NCBI GenBank assembly: GCA_036679405.1 | Contig: JAVBVZ010000026.1 | Location: 1-53,627, forward strand | Length of the DNA: 53,627 nt | Origin: JAEYKI01 sp036679405 | Lineage (GTDB): Bacteria > Bacillota > Clostridia > Christensenellales > Christensenellaceae | Direction: 5' to 3' | Part shown: positions 40,972 to 49,680 of the stretch, in pieces | Layout: every line of letters starts with the position of its first letter | Numbering within the stretch: position 1 is the first letter of the stretch | Translations under genes and position numbers: made by a program | Notes under the pieces: model-generated | Told to the model about the DNA's origin: nothing | The model's input: the letters and a program-made list of their open reading frames with translations, nothing else | The model's database searches: none

Positions 40972-42231
40972 TTATCCTAAGAATCCCTTGTAGTGACGCA
41001 TCATCAGCTGCGACTCAAGCTGCCTGGTCGTTTCCAGCGCAACGCTGACCATAATCAGCAGGCTGGTGGCGCCGAATATCGCGCTCACACCCGTAAAGGA
41101 AGTGAACGCCGTGGGGACGGCGGCCAATGCGGCCAGGAAGACCGCGCCGAAAAAGGTGATCCGCGAAAGTATCTTTGCCAGGTAGTCCGACGTGGGCTTT
41201 CCGGGACGAATGCCCGGGATGAACCCGCCGTTTTGCTGGATGTTTTTGGATACGTCCACAGGATTGAACGCGATCTGCGAATAAAAATATGTAAAGAACA
41301 GTATCAGCAGGGCATACACAATCACATAAGCGGGTGTGCCGTTGCCGAGATACTGCTGGTATATGACATAAAAATCACTGTTCGGGAAAAACTGCGCGAT
41401 CATAGCAGGGAACTGCATAATAGTGATCGCAAAGATCAGCGGCATAACACCCGACTGGTTGACCTTCATGGGGATATGCGTCGACTGTCCGCCGTACATC
41501 TTGCGGCCGACCACGCGTTTGGCGTATTGCACAGGAATTCTGCGTTCGCCAAGGTCCACAAACGTAATGCCCACCACAATGGCAAAGGCACCCGCCGCAG
41601 CCAAAACCAAAACCCAAAAACTCATAGTGCCGGATCCAACGCCGCTAAACATAGACATAACCAGTGATGGAAAACGCGAAACAATGCTGATAAAGATGAT
41701 CAGCGATATTCCGTTGCCGATGCCTTTTTCCGTGATCCGCTCGCCGATCCACATGATGAGGGCGGTTCCTGCCGTCAAGCACACGATGATCGTCAGATAG
41801 TTAAACCAGCTGGCATCCTGCACCGCTTGCGGCCCAAGGCCGAAGATAATGCCCATTGCCTGGATCAGGCCCAGAGTAACGCCCAGATACCGGGTGATGG
41901 AAGCAATTTTTTTGCGGCCGTCGTCGCCTTCTTTTGCCATCCGCTCAAGCGAAGGAATGGCAACGGTCAAAAGGTTCATAATAATGGACGCATTGACGTA
42001 AGGCACGATTCCCAGAGCAAATATAGTCAGATTGCTCAGTGCGCCGCCCGAAAACAGATTCAGAAATCCTAAAAGCTGCATGTCCTGGACCTGCTGGGAG
42101 ATATATTCCACATTGGTGCCCGGAACAGGCACATACGCGCCGATCCTGTATACCAAAAGCATGATCAGCGTGAAAATAATCTTGTTCCTGATATCTGGAA
42201 GTTTCCAGGCGTTTGCAAATGTCTTAAACAT
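40972..42231 (-). CDS. secY: Preprotein translocase channel SecY
   Basis: 419 aa with ten membrane helices. RIGAYVPVPG near the N-terminus, the plug region, FINPTDVS-like AFNPVDVSKNIQQNGGFIPGIRPGKPT before helix 8, and the C-terminal loop that binds SecA. Its start codon shares one base with the rplO stop (TAATG). Confidence 0.98.
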   Translation of the reverse strand: MFKTFANAWKLPDIRNKIIFTLIMLLVYRIGAYVPVPGTNVEYISQQVQDMQLLGFLNLFSGGALSNLTIFALGIVPYVNASIIMNLLTVAIPSLERMAKEGDDGRKKIASITRYLGVTLGLIQAMGIIFGLGPQAVQDASWFNYLTIIVCLTAGTALIMWIGERITEKGIGNGISLIIFISIVSRFPSLVMSMFSGVGSGTMSFWVLVLAAAGAFAIVVGITFVDLGERRIPVQYAKRVVGRKMYGGQSTHIPMKVNQSGVMPLIFAITIMQFPAMIAQFFPNSDFYVIYQQYLGNGTPAYVIVYALLILFFTYFYSQIAFNPVDVSKNIQQNGGFIPGIRPGKPTSDYLAKILSRITFFGAVFLAALAAVPTAFTSFTGVSAIFGATSLLIMVSVALETTRQLESQLMMRHYKGFLG

Positions 42232-42671
42232 TATACCACCTCTGCGTTTCCACCTGCGGCAACAATTTTTTGCTCAGCAGATTTCGTGAATTTGTCTGCT
42301 TTTACGGTCAGCTTTTTCGTGAGGGTTCCGTTGCCCAGAACCTTAAGTCCGTCGTTTAATTTCCGGATCATCCTTTTCTCTTTTAAAAGATCCGCGGTGA
42401 TGACCGTACCGTCTTCAAAAGATTCCAGATCGGCAACATTCACCGTTGAATAGACCTTTGCAAAAATATTGGTAAATCCTCTTTTGGGCAGTCTGCGCGT
42501 AAGCGGCATCTGGCCGCCTTCAAAACCGGGGCGCACGCCGCCGCCGCTTCTGGCTTTCTGTCCTTTATGGCCTTTGCCCGAGGTTTTTCCGAGACCCGAC
42601 CCGGAGCCTCTGCCTAGCCTTTTGGGCGCTGTCTTCGCTCCCTGTGCGGGGCTCAATTCATGAAGCTTCAT
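42231..42671 (-). CDS. rplO: 50S ribosomal protein L15
   Basis: 146 aa. GRGSGSGLGKTSGKGHKGQKARSGG is the Gly/Lys-rich N-terminal tail that enters the ribosome; the globular part ends TKSAEQKIVAAGGNAEVV. In normal order after rpmD. Confidence 0.97.
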   Translation of the reverse strand: MKLHELSPAQGAKTAPKRLGRGSGSGLGKTSGKGHKGQKARSGGGVRPGFEGGQMPLTRRLPKRGFTNIFAKVYSTVNVADLESFEDGTVITADLLKEKRMIRKLNDGLKVLGNGTLTKKLTVKADKFTKSAEQKIVAAGGNAEVV

Positions 42672-42683
42672 GGCCTTTCCTCC

Positions 42684-42863
42684 TTATTTCACTTCCTCGA
42701 CACTGACCAGGTGCTTCACTTTGAATATCATGCCCCTGATCGGCTGAGTGTCTTCTTTTATAACTTCGCTGTTCAGTTTTTTCAGACCCAAAGCGCGAAC
42801 GGTATCCTTCTGATCCTGAGCATAGCCAATTGCGCTTTTTACTAATTTAACTTTCAATTTCAT
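42684..42863 (-). CDS. rpmD: 50S ribosomal protein L30
   Basis: 59 aa: MKLKVKLVKSAIGYAQDQKD, then TVRALGLKKLNSEVIKED and MIFKVKHLVSVEEVK, the complete ferredoxin-like L30 fold. It lies between rpsE and rplO with 11-12 nt gaps. Confidence 0.96.
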   Translation of the reverse strand: MKLKVKLVKSAIGYAQDQKDTVRALGLKKLNSEVIKEDTQPIRGMIFKVKHLVSVEEVK

Positions 42864-42874
42864 CGCAATTCTCC

Positions 42875-43372
42875 TTACTGAAGTCCCTCTACGCTCACAC
42901 CGCGCAGCTTTGCAATCTGCTCGGCCGTCCTAAGCTCCTTTAAGCCCTCCAGTGTTGCTTTTACGCAATTGATGGGATTGTTGGACCCCTGAGATTTCGT
43001 ACGGATGTCCTGGATGCCCGCAAGTTCGAGTACCGCACGGGCGGGACCGCCCGCAAGCACGCCGGTACCTTGGGCAGCCGGCATCAGCAGCACCTTGCCA
43101 CGGCCGAAACGGCCGATAACCTGGTGCGGGATGGTTGTGCCTTTCTGGGCCACCGTAATCATATTTTTCTTTGCGCTTTGCACCGCTTTGCGGATGGCTT
43201 CGGGTATTTCCGCAGCCTTCCCCATTCCGACGCCCACATGGCCGTTTTCATCGCCTACCACGACCAGCGCGGAAAAGCGGAAATTACGGCCGCCCTTGAC
43301 GACCTTGGCCACACGGTTGATCGCAACCAGTTTTTCTTTTAAATCAACGCTACCTGCATCTATCTGCTGCAA
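42875..43372 (-). CDS. rpsE: 30S ribosomal protein S5
   Basis: 165 aa. KLVAINRVAKVVKGGRNFRFSALVVVGD starts the double-stranded RNA-binding domain; AQGTGVLAGGPARAVLELAGI is the C-terminal domain signature. S5 lines the mRNA entry tunnel and takes part in decoding accuracy. Confidence 0.98.
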   Translation of the reverse strand: MQQIDAGSVDLKEKLVAINRVAKVVKGGRNFRFSALVVVGDENGHVGVGMGKAAEIPEAIRKAVQSAKKNMITVAQKGTTIPHQVIGRFGRGKVLLMPAAQGTGVLAGGPARAVLELAGIQDIRTKSQGSNNPINCVKATLEGLKELRTAEQIAKLRGVSVEGLQ

Positions 43373-43390
43373 ACCATTTTACCCCCTTGA

Positions 43391-43759
43391 CTAAAACTTG
43401 AGGCCAGCAGCGCGCGCGCCTTCGGCAACCTGCGCAACTCTGCCAGTGTAGAGGTATCCGCCGCGGTCAAACACAACTTTGGATACGCCTTTTTTCATCG
43501 CTTTTTTCGCGGCCGCTTCGCCGACCAGTTTGGCCGCCTCTTTTTTGGCCGTGCCCTGCATTTTTGTTTTGAGGTCTTTATCCAGCGTAGAAGCGCTGGC
43601 CAGCGTAACGCCGTTCACATCGTCTATAAACTGGACGTAAATGTGATTAAGGCTCCGAAAAACATTCATACGCGGACATTCGGGCGTACCGTTGATTTTG
43701 TTTCTGATTCTCTGATGGCGCTTTTTGCGCACTTCGTTCTTATCTTTTTTCGTAATCAC
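43391..43759 (-). CDS. rplR: 50S ribosomal protein L18
   Basis: 122 aa. RIRNKINGTPECPRMNVFRSLNHIYVQFID and VVFDRGGYLYTGRVAQVAEGARAAGLKF are the family blocks. Binds 5S rRNA with L5. Confidence 0.97.
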   Translation of the reverse strand: MITKKDKNEVRKKRHQRIRNKINGTPECPRMNVFRSLNHIYVQFIDDVNGVTLASASTLDKDLKTKMQGTAKKEAAKLVGEAAAKKAMKKGVSKVVFDRGGYLYTGRVAQVAEGARAAGLKF

Positions 43760-43773
43760 AACAGTTCACCCCC

Positions 43774-44313
43774 TTACATTCCCGTCTTGCCGACCTTGCG
43801 GCGGACGTATTCGTCGTGATACCGGATTCCCTTGCCTTTGTAAGGCTCGGGCGGCCGTTTGCTGCGGATGTTCGCCGCAACCTGTCCCACGTGCTGTTTG
43901 TCTATCCCGCGGATCACAATGGCCGTCGGAGACGGAACCTCAAACGTGATTCCACTCGGTGCTTCCACCTCTACGGGATGGGAATATCCCAGGCCTAAGA
44001 CCAGCTTGCTGCCCGAAAGCTGCGCTCTGTACCCAACGCCTACGATATCAAGCTGCTTGGAAAAGCCTTCGGACACGCCGGTGACCATATTGGCCAGCAA
44101 AGCGCGCGTAAGCCCATGCAGCGCACGGTGTTCCTTGTCATCCGAAGGGCGCTCGACCGTAAGCGTTCCTTCTTCGTTCTTTATGACAATATCTTTATGA
44201 AATTTCGATTTCAGTTCGCCCAATTTGCCCTTGACGGCAACCGTTCCGTCGGCTTCAACACCAACGGTGACGCCGTCCGGCAGCTTGATGGGCTGTTTTC
44301 CTATTCTGGACAT
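43774..44313 (-). CDS. rplF: 50S ribosomal protein L6
   Basis: 179 aa. MSRIGKQPIKLPDGVTV opens the first of two similar domains; the C-terminus PPEPYKGKGIRYHDEYVRRKVGKTG is the conserved rRNA-binding signature near the sarcin-ricin loop. Confidence 0.98.
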   Translation of the reverse strand: MSRIGKQPIKLPDGVTVGVEADGTVAVKGKLGELKSKFHKDIVIKNEEGTLTVERPSDDKEHRALHGLTRALLANMVTGVSEGFSKQLDIVGVGYRAQLSGSKLVLGLGYSHPVEVEAPSGITFEVPSPTAIVIRGIDKQHVGQVAANIRSKRPPEPYKGKGIRYHDEYVRRKVGKTGM

Positions 44314-44341
44314 TTAAACCTGCACCTCCGCGTTCAATCTA

Positions 44342-44740
44342 CTACCAGATATAAGCGATAACCTCTCCACCCACCGTCTCACGTCTGGCCTGGGCGTCTG
44401 TAAGCACACCCTTGGAAGTGGATATAATCGCAATGCCAAGGCCCCCGAGCACTTTGGGCAGCTGGTCGTGCCGCGCATACACCCTAAGTCCCGGCTTGGA
44501 AATCTTTTTGAGGCCGCGGATTACTCTTTCGTAACCCGGACCATATTTTAATTTAATCTTCAGCGTGCCCTGCACGCCGTCGTCTATATACTCGCATCCT
44601 TTGATATAGCCCTCTGCAAGCAAAATCTCAGCGATCGCCTTCTTCAAATTTGAAGCAGGCACATTCACTGTGTCGTGCTTTGCAACCAGCGCGTTGCGTA
44701 TGCGGGTGAGCATATCTGCTACAGGATCTGTTACCGGCAT
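44342..44740 (-). CDS. rpsH: 30S ribosomal protein S8
   Basis: 132 aa from the ATG at 44740, chosen for its AAGGAGG and the family start MPVTDPVADMLTRIRNA. The C-terminal STSKGVLTDAQARRETVGGEVIAYIW is invariant in part. S8 is a central 16S binder and, in some species, the spc-operon repressor. Confidence 0.98.
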   Translation of the reverse strand: MPVTDPVADMLTRIRNALVAKHDTVNVPASNLKKAIAEILLAEGYIKGCEYIDDGVQGTLKIKLKYGPGYERVIRGLKKISKPGLRVYARHDQLPKVLGGLGIAIISTSKGVLTDAQARRETVGGEVIAYIW

Positions 44741-44759
44741 GTTGAATCCTCCTTTTTTA

Positions 44760-44945
44760 TTACCAACTTGCTTTCTTAACCCCGGGGATTTGACCGCGGT
44801 AAGCAAGCTCTCTGAAGCAAACACGGCAGATCCCGTATTTCCTTAAAACTGCATGGGGACGGCCGCAGATACGGCATCTTGTATAGCTGCGGGTCGAAAA
44901 CTTCGCCGGCCTCTGCTGCTTTAAAATCATACTTTTCTTAGCCAT
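44760..44945 (-). CDS. rpsN: 30S ribosomal protein S14, zinc type (S14Z)
   Basis: 61 aa from the ATG at 44945. Zinc ligands C24, C27, C40 and C43 are all present, so this is the short C+ form. It overlaps the end of rplE by 8 nt. GGATCC-type purine-rich sequence precedes the ATG. Confidence 0.97.
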   Translation of the reverse strand: MAKKSMILKQQRPAKFSTRSYTRCRICGRPHAVLRKYGICRVCFRELAYRGQIPGVKKASW

Positions 44946-45495
44946 TGGATCCTCCTTGTCTTGCAAACGGCATGCCCAGCATGGACAAAAGCTCTCTTGC
45001 TTCTTCATCCGTGTTCGCGGTGGTCACAATAATGATATCCATTCCGCGGATCGCGTCCACTTTGTCAAAGTCGACTTCCGGAAAAACCAGCTGTTCTTTG
45101 AAGCCCATTGCAAAATTGCCCCGGCCGTCGAAAGACTTTGGAGAAAGGCCCCGAAAATCGCGGACGCGCGGGATGGCGATGCTGATCATTTTATCAACAA
45201 ACTCATACATCCGATCCCCCCGAAGGGTCACCTTTGCGCCGATTTTCATGCCTTCGCGAACCTTAAAATTTGCGACGGATTTTTTTGCTACCGTCACCAC
45301 CGGACGCTGTCCGGAGATGGTGGAAAGCTCGTCGACCGCCGCATCCAGGGCTTTGGGATTATCTTTAACTTCACCCAGGCCCATATTGATCACCACTTTT
45401 TCGATCTTTGGAGCCTGCATGACGTTTTTGTAACTGAATTTTTGCATCAAAGCCGGCAAAACCTCGGCTTTGTACGTATCTTTTAACCTAGGCAA
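44938..45495 (-). CDS. rplE: 50S ribosomal protein L5
   Basis: 185 aa. KIEKVVINMGLGEV, GAKVTLRG and GMDIIIVTTANTDEEARELL are the family blocks. Binds 5S rRNA and contacts the P-site tRNA. Slightly extended C-terminus (RQGGSNG) caused by the overlap with rpsN. Confidence 0.98.
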   Translation of the reverse strand: MPRLKDTYKAEVLPALMQKFSYKNVMQAPKIEKVVINMGLGEVKDNPKALDAAVDELSTISGQRPVVTVAKKSVANFKVREGMKIGAKVTLRGDRMYEFVDKMISIAIPRVRDFRGLSPKSFDGRGNFAMGFKEQLVFPEVDFDKVDAIRGMDIIIVTTANTDEEARELLSMLGMPFARQGGSNG

Positions 45496-45510
45496 CTTAA
45501 AACCCCCTTG

Positions 45511-45825
45511 CTAAATGCTCGCGCCGCATTTTCTGCAGACACGTACTTTTTTATCGCCGTCCATTTTGTAGCCGACGCGGGTGCCTTTGTCGCATTTAGG
45601 GCAAAAAAGCATCACGTTGGAAGCGTTGATTGTGCCCTCCTGCTTGATGATACCACCCGGCTTGTTCTGGCCTCTGGGCTTCTCATGCTTTACGACAAAG
45701 TTGACACCTTGGACGATTACTTTGTTACTACCCGGCTCTATTCTCTGGATTTTGCCTTTTTTTCCTTTTTCCTTGCCGGATATCACGACCACCTGGTCGC
45801 CTTTTTTTATTTTTAAATTTGCCAT
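45511..45825 (-). CDS. rplX: 50S ribosomal protein L24
   Basis: 104 aa. N-terminal KOW domain (KKGDQVVVISGKEKGKKGKI), followed by a C-terminal zinc-ribbon-like CPKC/CRKC (C75, C78, C97, C100). L24 helps start 50S assembly. Confidence 0.97.
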   Translation of the reverse strand: MANLKIKKGDQVVVISGKEKGKKGKIQRIEPGSNKVIVQGVNFVVKHEKPRGQNKPGGIIKQEGTINASNVMLFCPKCDKGTRVGYKMDGDKKVRVCRKCGASI

Positions 45826-45843
45826 TTCAAAACCCCCGCTTCC

Positions 45844-46212
45844 TTAAAGTACTTCGGGCGCAAGAGAAACGATCTTCATGAAATCATGGTCGCGAAGCTC
45901 TCTTGCAACCGGCCCGAATATACGGGTGCCTTTTGGCTGTTTGTTGTTATCAATGATCACCGCCGCGTTCTCATCAAACCTGATGTGCGAACCGTCTTTG
46001 CGGCGCGCTCCTGCAACAGAACGTACAACAACCGCCTTAACAACATCTTTTTTCTTCACAACGCCACCCGGCGTTGCCGTTTTGACAGACGCTATGATAA
46101 TATCTCCTATGCCTGCACTTTTTTTAACCGAGCCGCCCATCACCCGAATGCACTGGATGACTTTTGCGCCCGAATTATCCGCCACTTTTAAGCGGGTTTC
46201 TGGCTGAATCAT
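45844..46212 (-). CDS. rplN: 50S ribosomal protein L14
   Basis: 122 aa. MIQPETRLKVADNSGAKVIQCIRV is almost universal; GPVARELRDHDFMKIVSLAPEVL ends the protein. Forms an intersubunit bridge. Confidence 0.98.
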   Translation of the reverse strand: MIQPETRLKVADNSGAKVIQCIRVMGGSVKKSAGIGDIIIASVKTATPGGVVKKKDVVKAVVVRSVAGARRKDGSHIRFDENAAVIIDNNKQPKGTRIFGPVARELRDHDFMKIVSLAPEVL

Positions 46213-46227
46213 ACTGTTGCGCCTCCC

Positions 46228-46488
46228 TTACTTCGCTTTTTCAACGATCTCGACCAGCCGCCATCTCTTCTGGCGGGAAAGCGGACGGGTCTCCATGATT
46301 TTTACCGTGTCGCCCACGCCGCACTCGTTTTTCTCGTCATGCGCGTGGAGCTTGCTTGTATAGTTCACCGTTTTTCCATACAGGGGATGCTTCTTTTTTG
46401 TTTTGATGGCGACGACCACGGTTTTATCCATTTTATCGCTTACAACGACGCCGACCCTGGTTTTACGGTTTCCTCTTTCTTCGTTCAT
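46228..46488 (-). CDS. rpsQ: 30S ribosomal protein S17
   Basis: 86 aa OB-fold protein. TRVGVVVSDKMDKTVVVAI and the GDTVKIMETRPLSRQKRWRLVEIVEKAK end are the signatures. Confidence 0.98.
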   Translation of the reverse strand: MNEERGNRKTRVGVVVSDKMDKTVVVAIKTKKKHPLYGKTVNYTSKLHAHDEKNECGVGDTVKIMETRPLSRQKRWRLVEIVEKAK

Positions 46489-46505
46489 TAAAGCCCCTCC
46501 TCCTT

Positions 46506-46709
46506 TCAGTTAGCGATCGATCCCAGATTCATTTCTGTAAGGATCGTCTTGACTCTGGCGATATCACGTTTTACCTGTTTTATCATCATTGGATTGTTCA
46601 GCTGTCCAGTAGCCAGCTGGAACCGCAGGTTAAAAAACTCCGTCTTTAAATCGCTTAATTTCTGCACCAGTTCATCTTGGGTCATATCACGAAATTCACT
46701 AGCTTTCAT
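46506..46709 (-). CDS. rpmC: 50S ribosomal protein L29
   Basis: 67 aa from the ATG at 46709 (MKASEFRDMTQDELVQKL). A GTG four codons earlier is an alternative, but the purine-rich GGTGAG sits better for the ATG. The coding region overlaps the end of rplP by 11 nt. Docking site for nascent-chain factors at the tunnel exit. Confidence 0.96.
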   Translation of the reverse strand: MKASEFRDMTQDELVQKLSDLKTEFFNLRFQLATGQLNNPMMIKQVKRDIARVKTILTEMNLGSIAN

Positions 46710-47139
46710 CCTGCTCACCACCTGCTACTAAATTTTCTGCCAATTTAAACTTGCATTTAACCGGCAGCTTGTGCGCCGCGCGGCGAAGGGCCTCGCGGGC
46801 GATTTCTTCGGATACACCGGAAATCTCAAACATCACGCGGCCGGGTTTTACGACGGCTACCCAGTATTCCGGGGAACCTTTACCGCTTCCCATACGGGTT
46901 TCGGCAGGTTTTTCGGTAACCGGCTTATGCGGGAAGATTTTGATCCACACTTGACCGCCCCTCTTCATGTACCGCGTCATGGCGATACGGGCGGCCTCTA
47001 TCTGATTGCTGGTAATCCAGGCGGGCTGCGTTGCTATAAGGCCGTATTCCCCGTAGGAAATCACATTGCCGCGCAGTGCTTTGCCTGTCATGCGTCCGCG
47101 CTGTACTTTGCGGCGCTTAACCCTTTTTGGCATTAACAT
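46699..47139 (-). CDS. rplP: 50S ribosomal protein L16
   Basis: 146 aa. MLMPKRVKRRKVQRGRMTG is the standard start, with AAGGAGG eight nt before the ATG. RMGSGKGSPEYWVAVVKPGRVMFEI is the core motif near the A-site tRNA elbow. The start overlaps rpsC by 23 nt. Confidence 0.98.
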   Translation of the reverse strand: MLMPKRVKRRKVQRGRMTGKALRGNVISYGEYGLIATQPAWITSNQIEAARIAMTRYMKRGGQVWIKIFPHKPVTEKPAETRMGSGKGSPEYWVAVVKPGRVMFEISGVSEEIAREALRRAAHKLPVKCKFKLAENLVAGGEQDES

Positions 47140-47812
47140 TTTTTCTGCCTCCTTCCGAAGGTTTTGCTCTTTCGGCCAGCGGGTTGCCTAAAATCTCGCC
47201 TTTGTAAAGCCAGGTTTTTACGCCGATCCTGCCATATGTTGTTTTTGCTTCCGCAAAACCATAGTCGATATCAGCACGAAGCGTCTGCAAAGGAATGGAA
47301 CCCTCATGGTACTGCTCGTTGCGTGCGATTTCCGCGCCGCCAAGGCGTCCGGAGCATTTGATTTTTACGCCCTTCGCGCCGCTCTTCATGCAGCGCCCGA
47401 TGGACTGTTTCATCGCCCGCCTGAAAGAAATACGCTTTTCAAGCTGGGCCGCAACATTTTCGGCCACCAGCTGCGCGTCCAGGTCGGGACGTTTGACTTC
47501 AATGATGTTCACCACAATATTCTTGCCGGTGAGCTTTAAGAGGTCTTGCTTTAAGACATCTACGCCGGTACCGCCTTTTCCGATCACAATACCCGGTTTT
47601 CCGGTATGAATGCTGACCGAAATCTTATTAGCGGCACGTTCTATTTCTATCTTCGATATTCCCGCAATGTACAGCTTTTTCTTTAAATATTTGCGGATTT
47701 TATCGTCTTCCACGATATAGTCTGCGAAATTTCTTTTTTTTGCGATCCAACGGGCATCCCAATCTTTAATAATTCCTACCCTTAAACCGTGGGGATGAAC
47801 TTTTTGACCCAT
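47117..47812 (-). CDS. rpsC: 30S ribosomal protein S3
   Basis: 231 aa. KH domain with TGKPGIVIGKGGTGVD at about 69-84, then the C-terminal domain ending in GRKNVNAKKG. Forms the mRNA entry site with S4 and S5. Confidence 0.98.
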   Translation of the reverse strand: MGQKVHPHGLRVGIIKDWDARWIAKKRNFADYIVEDDKIRKYLKKKLYIAGISKIEIERAANKISVSIHTGKPGIVIGKGGTGVDVLKQDLLKLTGKNIVVNIIEVKRPDLDAQLVAENVAAQLEKRISFRRAMKQSIGRCMKSGAKGVKIKCSGRLGGAEIARNEQYHEGSIPLQTLRADIDYGFAEAKTTYGRIGVKTWLYKGEILGNPLAERAKPSEGGRKNVNAKKG

Positions 47813-47823
47813 CGTTTACCTCC

Positions 47824-48210
47824 TTATTTCACCTGATCCAGAATAATGGTTATATGGCTGGTTCTCTTACGGATCCGCGATGCCCTGCCCTGGGCCCGCG
47901 GCCGGAACCGCTTCAAGGTGGGACCCTGGTCTGCGAACACTTCAGCCACAAAAAGCATATCGGCCGCCATGTCCTTGCCGTTCTCGGCGTTGGCAATGGC
48001 GGAATTTAAAACCTTCATTACCGGCTCGGTGGCGGCTTTAGGGGTAGTCATAAGGATTGCTTTGGCCTCAGACACCTGCTTGCCCCGGATCAGATCGATC
48101 ACGGTCTTCACCTTTCGGGAGGATATGCGTACGTACCGCGCGACTGCGCGAGGTCTTTTGTCTTTTTGCTCTTTTAATTTGAGCGCTTTTTCTCTTTGAC
48201 GTGTAGCCAT
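47824..48210 (-). CDS. rplV: 50S ribosomal protein L22
   Basis: 128 aa. ARYVRISSRKVKTVIDLIRGK and the loop RFRPRAQGRASRIRKRTSHITIIL that reaches into the exit tunnel (a site of macrolide resistance in other species). About 15 extra basic residues at the N-terminus. Confidence 0.97.
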   Translation of the reverse strand: MATRQREKALKLKEQKDKRPRAVARYVRISSRKVKTVIDLIRGKQVSEAKAILMTTPKAATEPVMKVLNSAIANAENGKDMAADMLFVAEVFADQGPTLKRFRPRAQGRASRIRKRTSHITIILDQVK

Positions 48211-48229
48211 TTTCTCTCCTCCTTAAAGA

Positions 48230-48502
48230 CTATTTGGACGATCTTTCGCCCGCATGTCCCCGAAACGTCCTGGTCGGAGAAAACTCTCCGAGCTTGTGGC
48301 CGACCATATCTTCCGTTACATACACCGGCACAAATTTGCGCCCGTCGTGAACGGCAATCGTATGGCCCACCATGTCCGGGAATACCGTGGATGCACGCGA
48401 CCATGTCTTTAACACTTTCTTCTCGTTATTCTCATTCATCTGCTGGATTTTTCCGAGCAGCCTGTCACTTACAAAAGGTCCTTTTTTTACCGACCTACTC
48501 AT
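48230..48502 (-). CDS. rpsS: 30S ribosomal protein S19
   Basis: 90 aa. MSRSVKKGPFVSDRLLGKI and GHKLGEFSPTRTFRGHAG are the family blocks. Located in the 30S head. Confidence 0.98.
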   Translation of the reverse strand: MSRSVKKGPFVSDRLLGKIQQMNENNEKKVLKTWSRASTVFPDMVGHTIAVHDGRKFVPVYVTEDMVGHKLGEFSPTRTFRGHAGERSSK

Positions 48503-48531
48503 TTGGCAAATTCACTCCTTTTTTGCAAAGA

Positions 48532-49365
48532 CTACTTTGCGTATCTGCGTTTTACGATAAACTTGTCAGACTTATTCTTCTTGCTCCTGGTCTTATAACC
48601 GAGGGTCGGCTTGCCCCAAGGCGTAACCGGGCCGGCTCTGCCGATAGGAGATTTTCCTTCGCCGCCGCCGTGCGGATGGTCGCAGGGGTTCATGACCGAA
48701 CCGCGGACCGTCGGGCGGATACCCATATGGCGTTTTCTTCCGGCTTTGCCGAGGTTTATGTTCTCCGCATCTACGTTGCCTACCTGACCGATGGTTGCCT
48801 TGGCGTTTATGGGAATCATCCTCACTTCGCCCGAAGGCAGACGCACCTGCGCGTATTTGCCCTCTTTTGCCATCAGCTGTGCCGCGTTGCCCGCGCTGCG
48901 CACGAGCTGGGCGCCTCTGCCCGGCTTCATTTCAATGTTGTGGATCATGGTGCCTACCGGGATATCGGACAGCATAAGGGCATTGCCCGTTTTGATGTCT
49001 GCGCCCGTGCCGGACATAACCTCGTCGCCCACTTTGAGGCCGACGGGAGAGACGATATATCTTTTTTCGCCGTCTGCATAATGCAGCAGGGCGATGTTCG
49101 CCGTGCGGTTCGGGTCGTACTCTATGGTCGCGACCTTGGCCGGCACGCCGTCCTTGTTGCGTTTAAAATCAATGATCCTGTATTTCTGCCGGTTTCCGCC
49201 GCCGATATGACGAACGGTGATCCTTCCGTGCACATTCCTGCCGCCCGATTTACGGATAGGGGCAAGAAGCGATTTTTCCGGTTTTTTTGCCGTAACTTCC
49301 TCAAATTCAGAAACCGACATGAACCGTCTGCCCGGAGAAGTTGGATTGTATTTTTTAATAGCCAT
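48532..49365 (-). CDS. rplB: 50S ribosomal protein L2
   Basis: 277 aa. AIKKYNPTSPGRRFMSV at the start, GRNVHGRITVRHIGGGNRQKYR, and the peptidyl-transferase-near RGSVMNPCDHPHGGGEGKSP. Full length. Confidence 0.98.
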   Translation of the reverse strand: MAIKKYNPTSPGRRFMSVSEFEEVTAKKPEKSLLAPIRKSGGRNVHGRITVRHIGGGNRQKYRIIDFKRNKDGVPAKVATIEYDPNRTANIALLHYADGEKRYIVSPVGLKVGDEVMSGTGADIKTGNALMLSDIPVGTMIHNIEMKPGRGAQLVRSAGNAAQLMAKEGKYAQVRLPSGEVRMIPINAKATIGQVGNVDAENINLGKAGRKRHMGIRPTVRGSVMNPCDHPHGGGEGKSPIGRAGPVTPWGKPTLGYKTRSKKNKSDKFIVKRRYAK

Positions 49366-49383
49366 ATCTCTATCCTCCTTCGC

Positions 49384-49680
49384 TTATTGCATGCTTTCAA
49401 AGAATTCGATGCTCTTGCTTCCCTCTTTAAGGGTAACAAACGCTCTCTTTGTTTCCGGACGCCGGCCCTGCGTGCGTCCCTGTCTCTTCATTTTTCCGAT
49501 CCTGCGGGCGGTGGTGACTTTGTCCACCTGTACGCCGAACACCTGTTCCACTGCCTGCTTGATTTCCGTTCTGTTGCTGTGTACATTCACTAAAAAGGTG
49601 TACTTTTTATCCGCGATCAGATCATAGCTTTTTTCGGAAAGCACCGGCTTTATGATAACATCATGCAGATCTTTCATCAC
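49384..49680 (-). CDS. rplW: 50S ribosomal protein L23
   Basis: 98 aa. DVIIKPVLSEKSYDLIADKKYTFLV and VNTVTR-like VDKVTTARRIGKMKRQGR loop. Binds trigger factor and SRP at the tunnel exit. Start overlaps rplD by 4 nt (ATGA). Confidence 0.98.
   Translation of the reverse strand: MMKDLHDVIIKPVLSEKSYDLIADKKYTFLVNVHSNRTEIKQAVEQVFGVQVDKVTTARRIGKMKRQGRTQGRRPETKRAFVTLKEGSKSIEFFESMQ

Noticed and set aside
48196..49593. Long plus-strand open frame (465 codons) over rpsS, rplB and rplW
   Set aside because: It is antisense to three certain ribosomal protein genes, has no family resemblance and no ribosome binding site; it is a compositional shadow.
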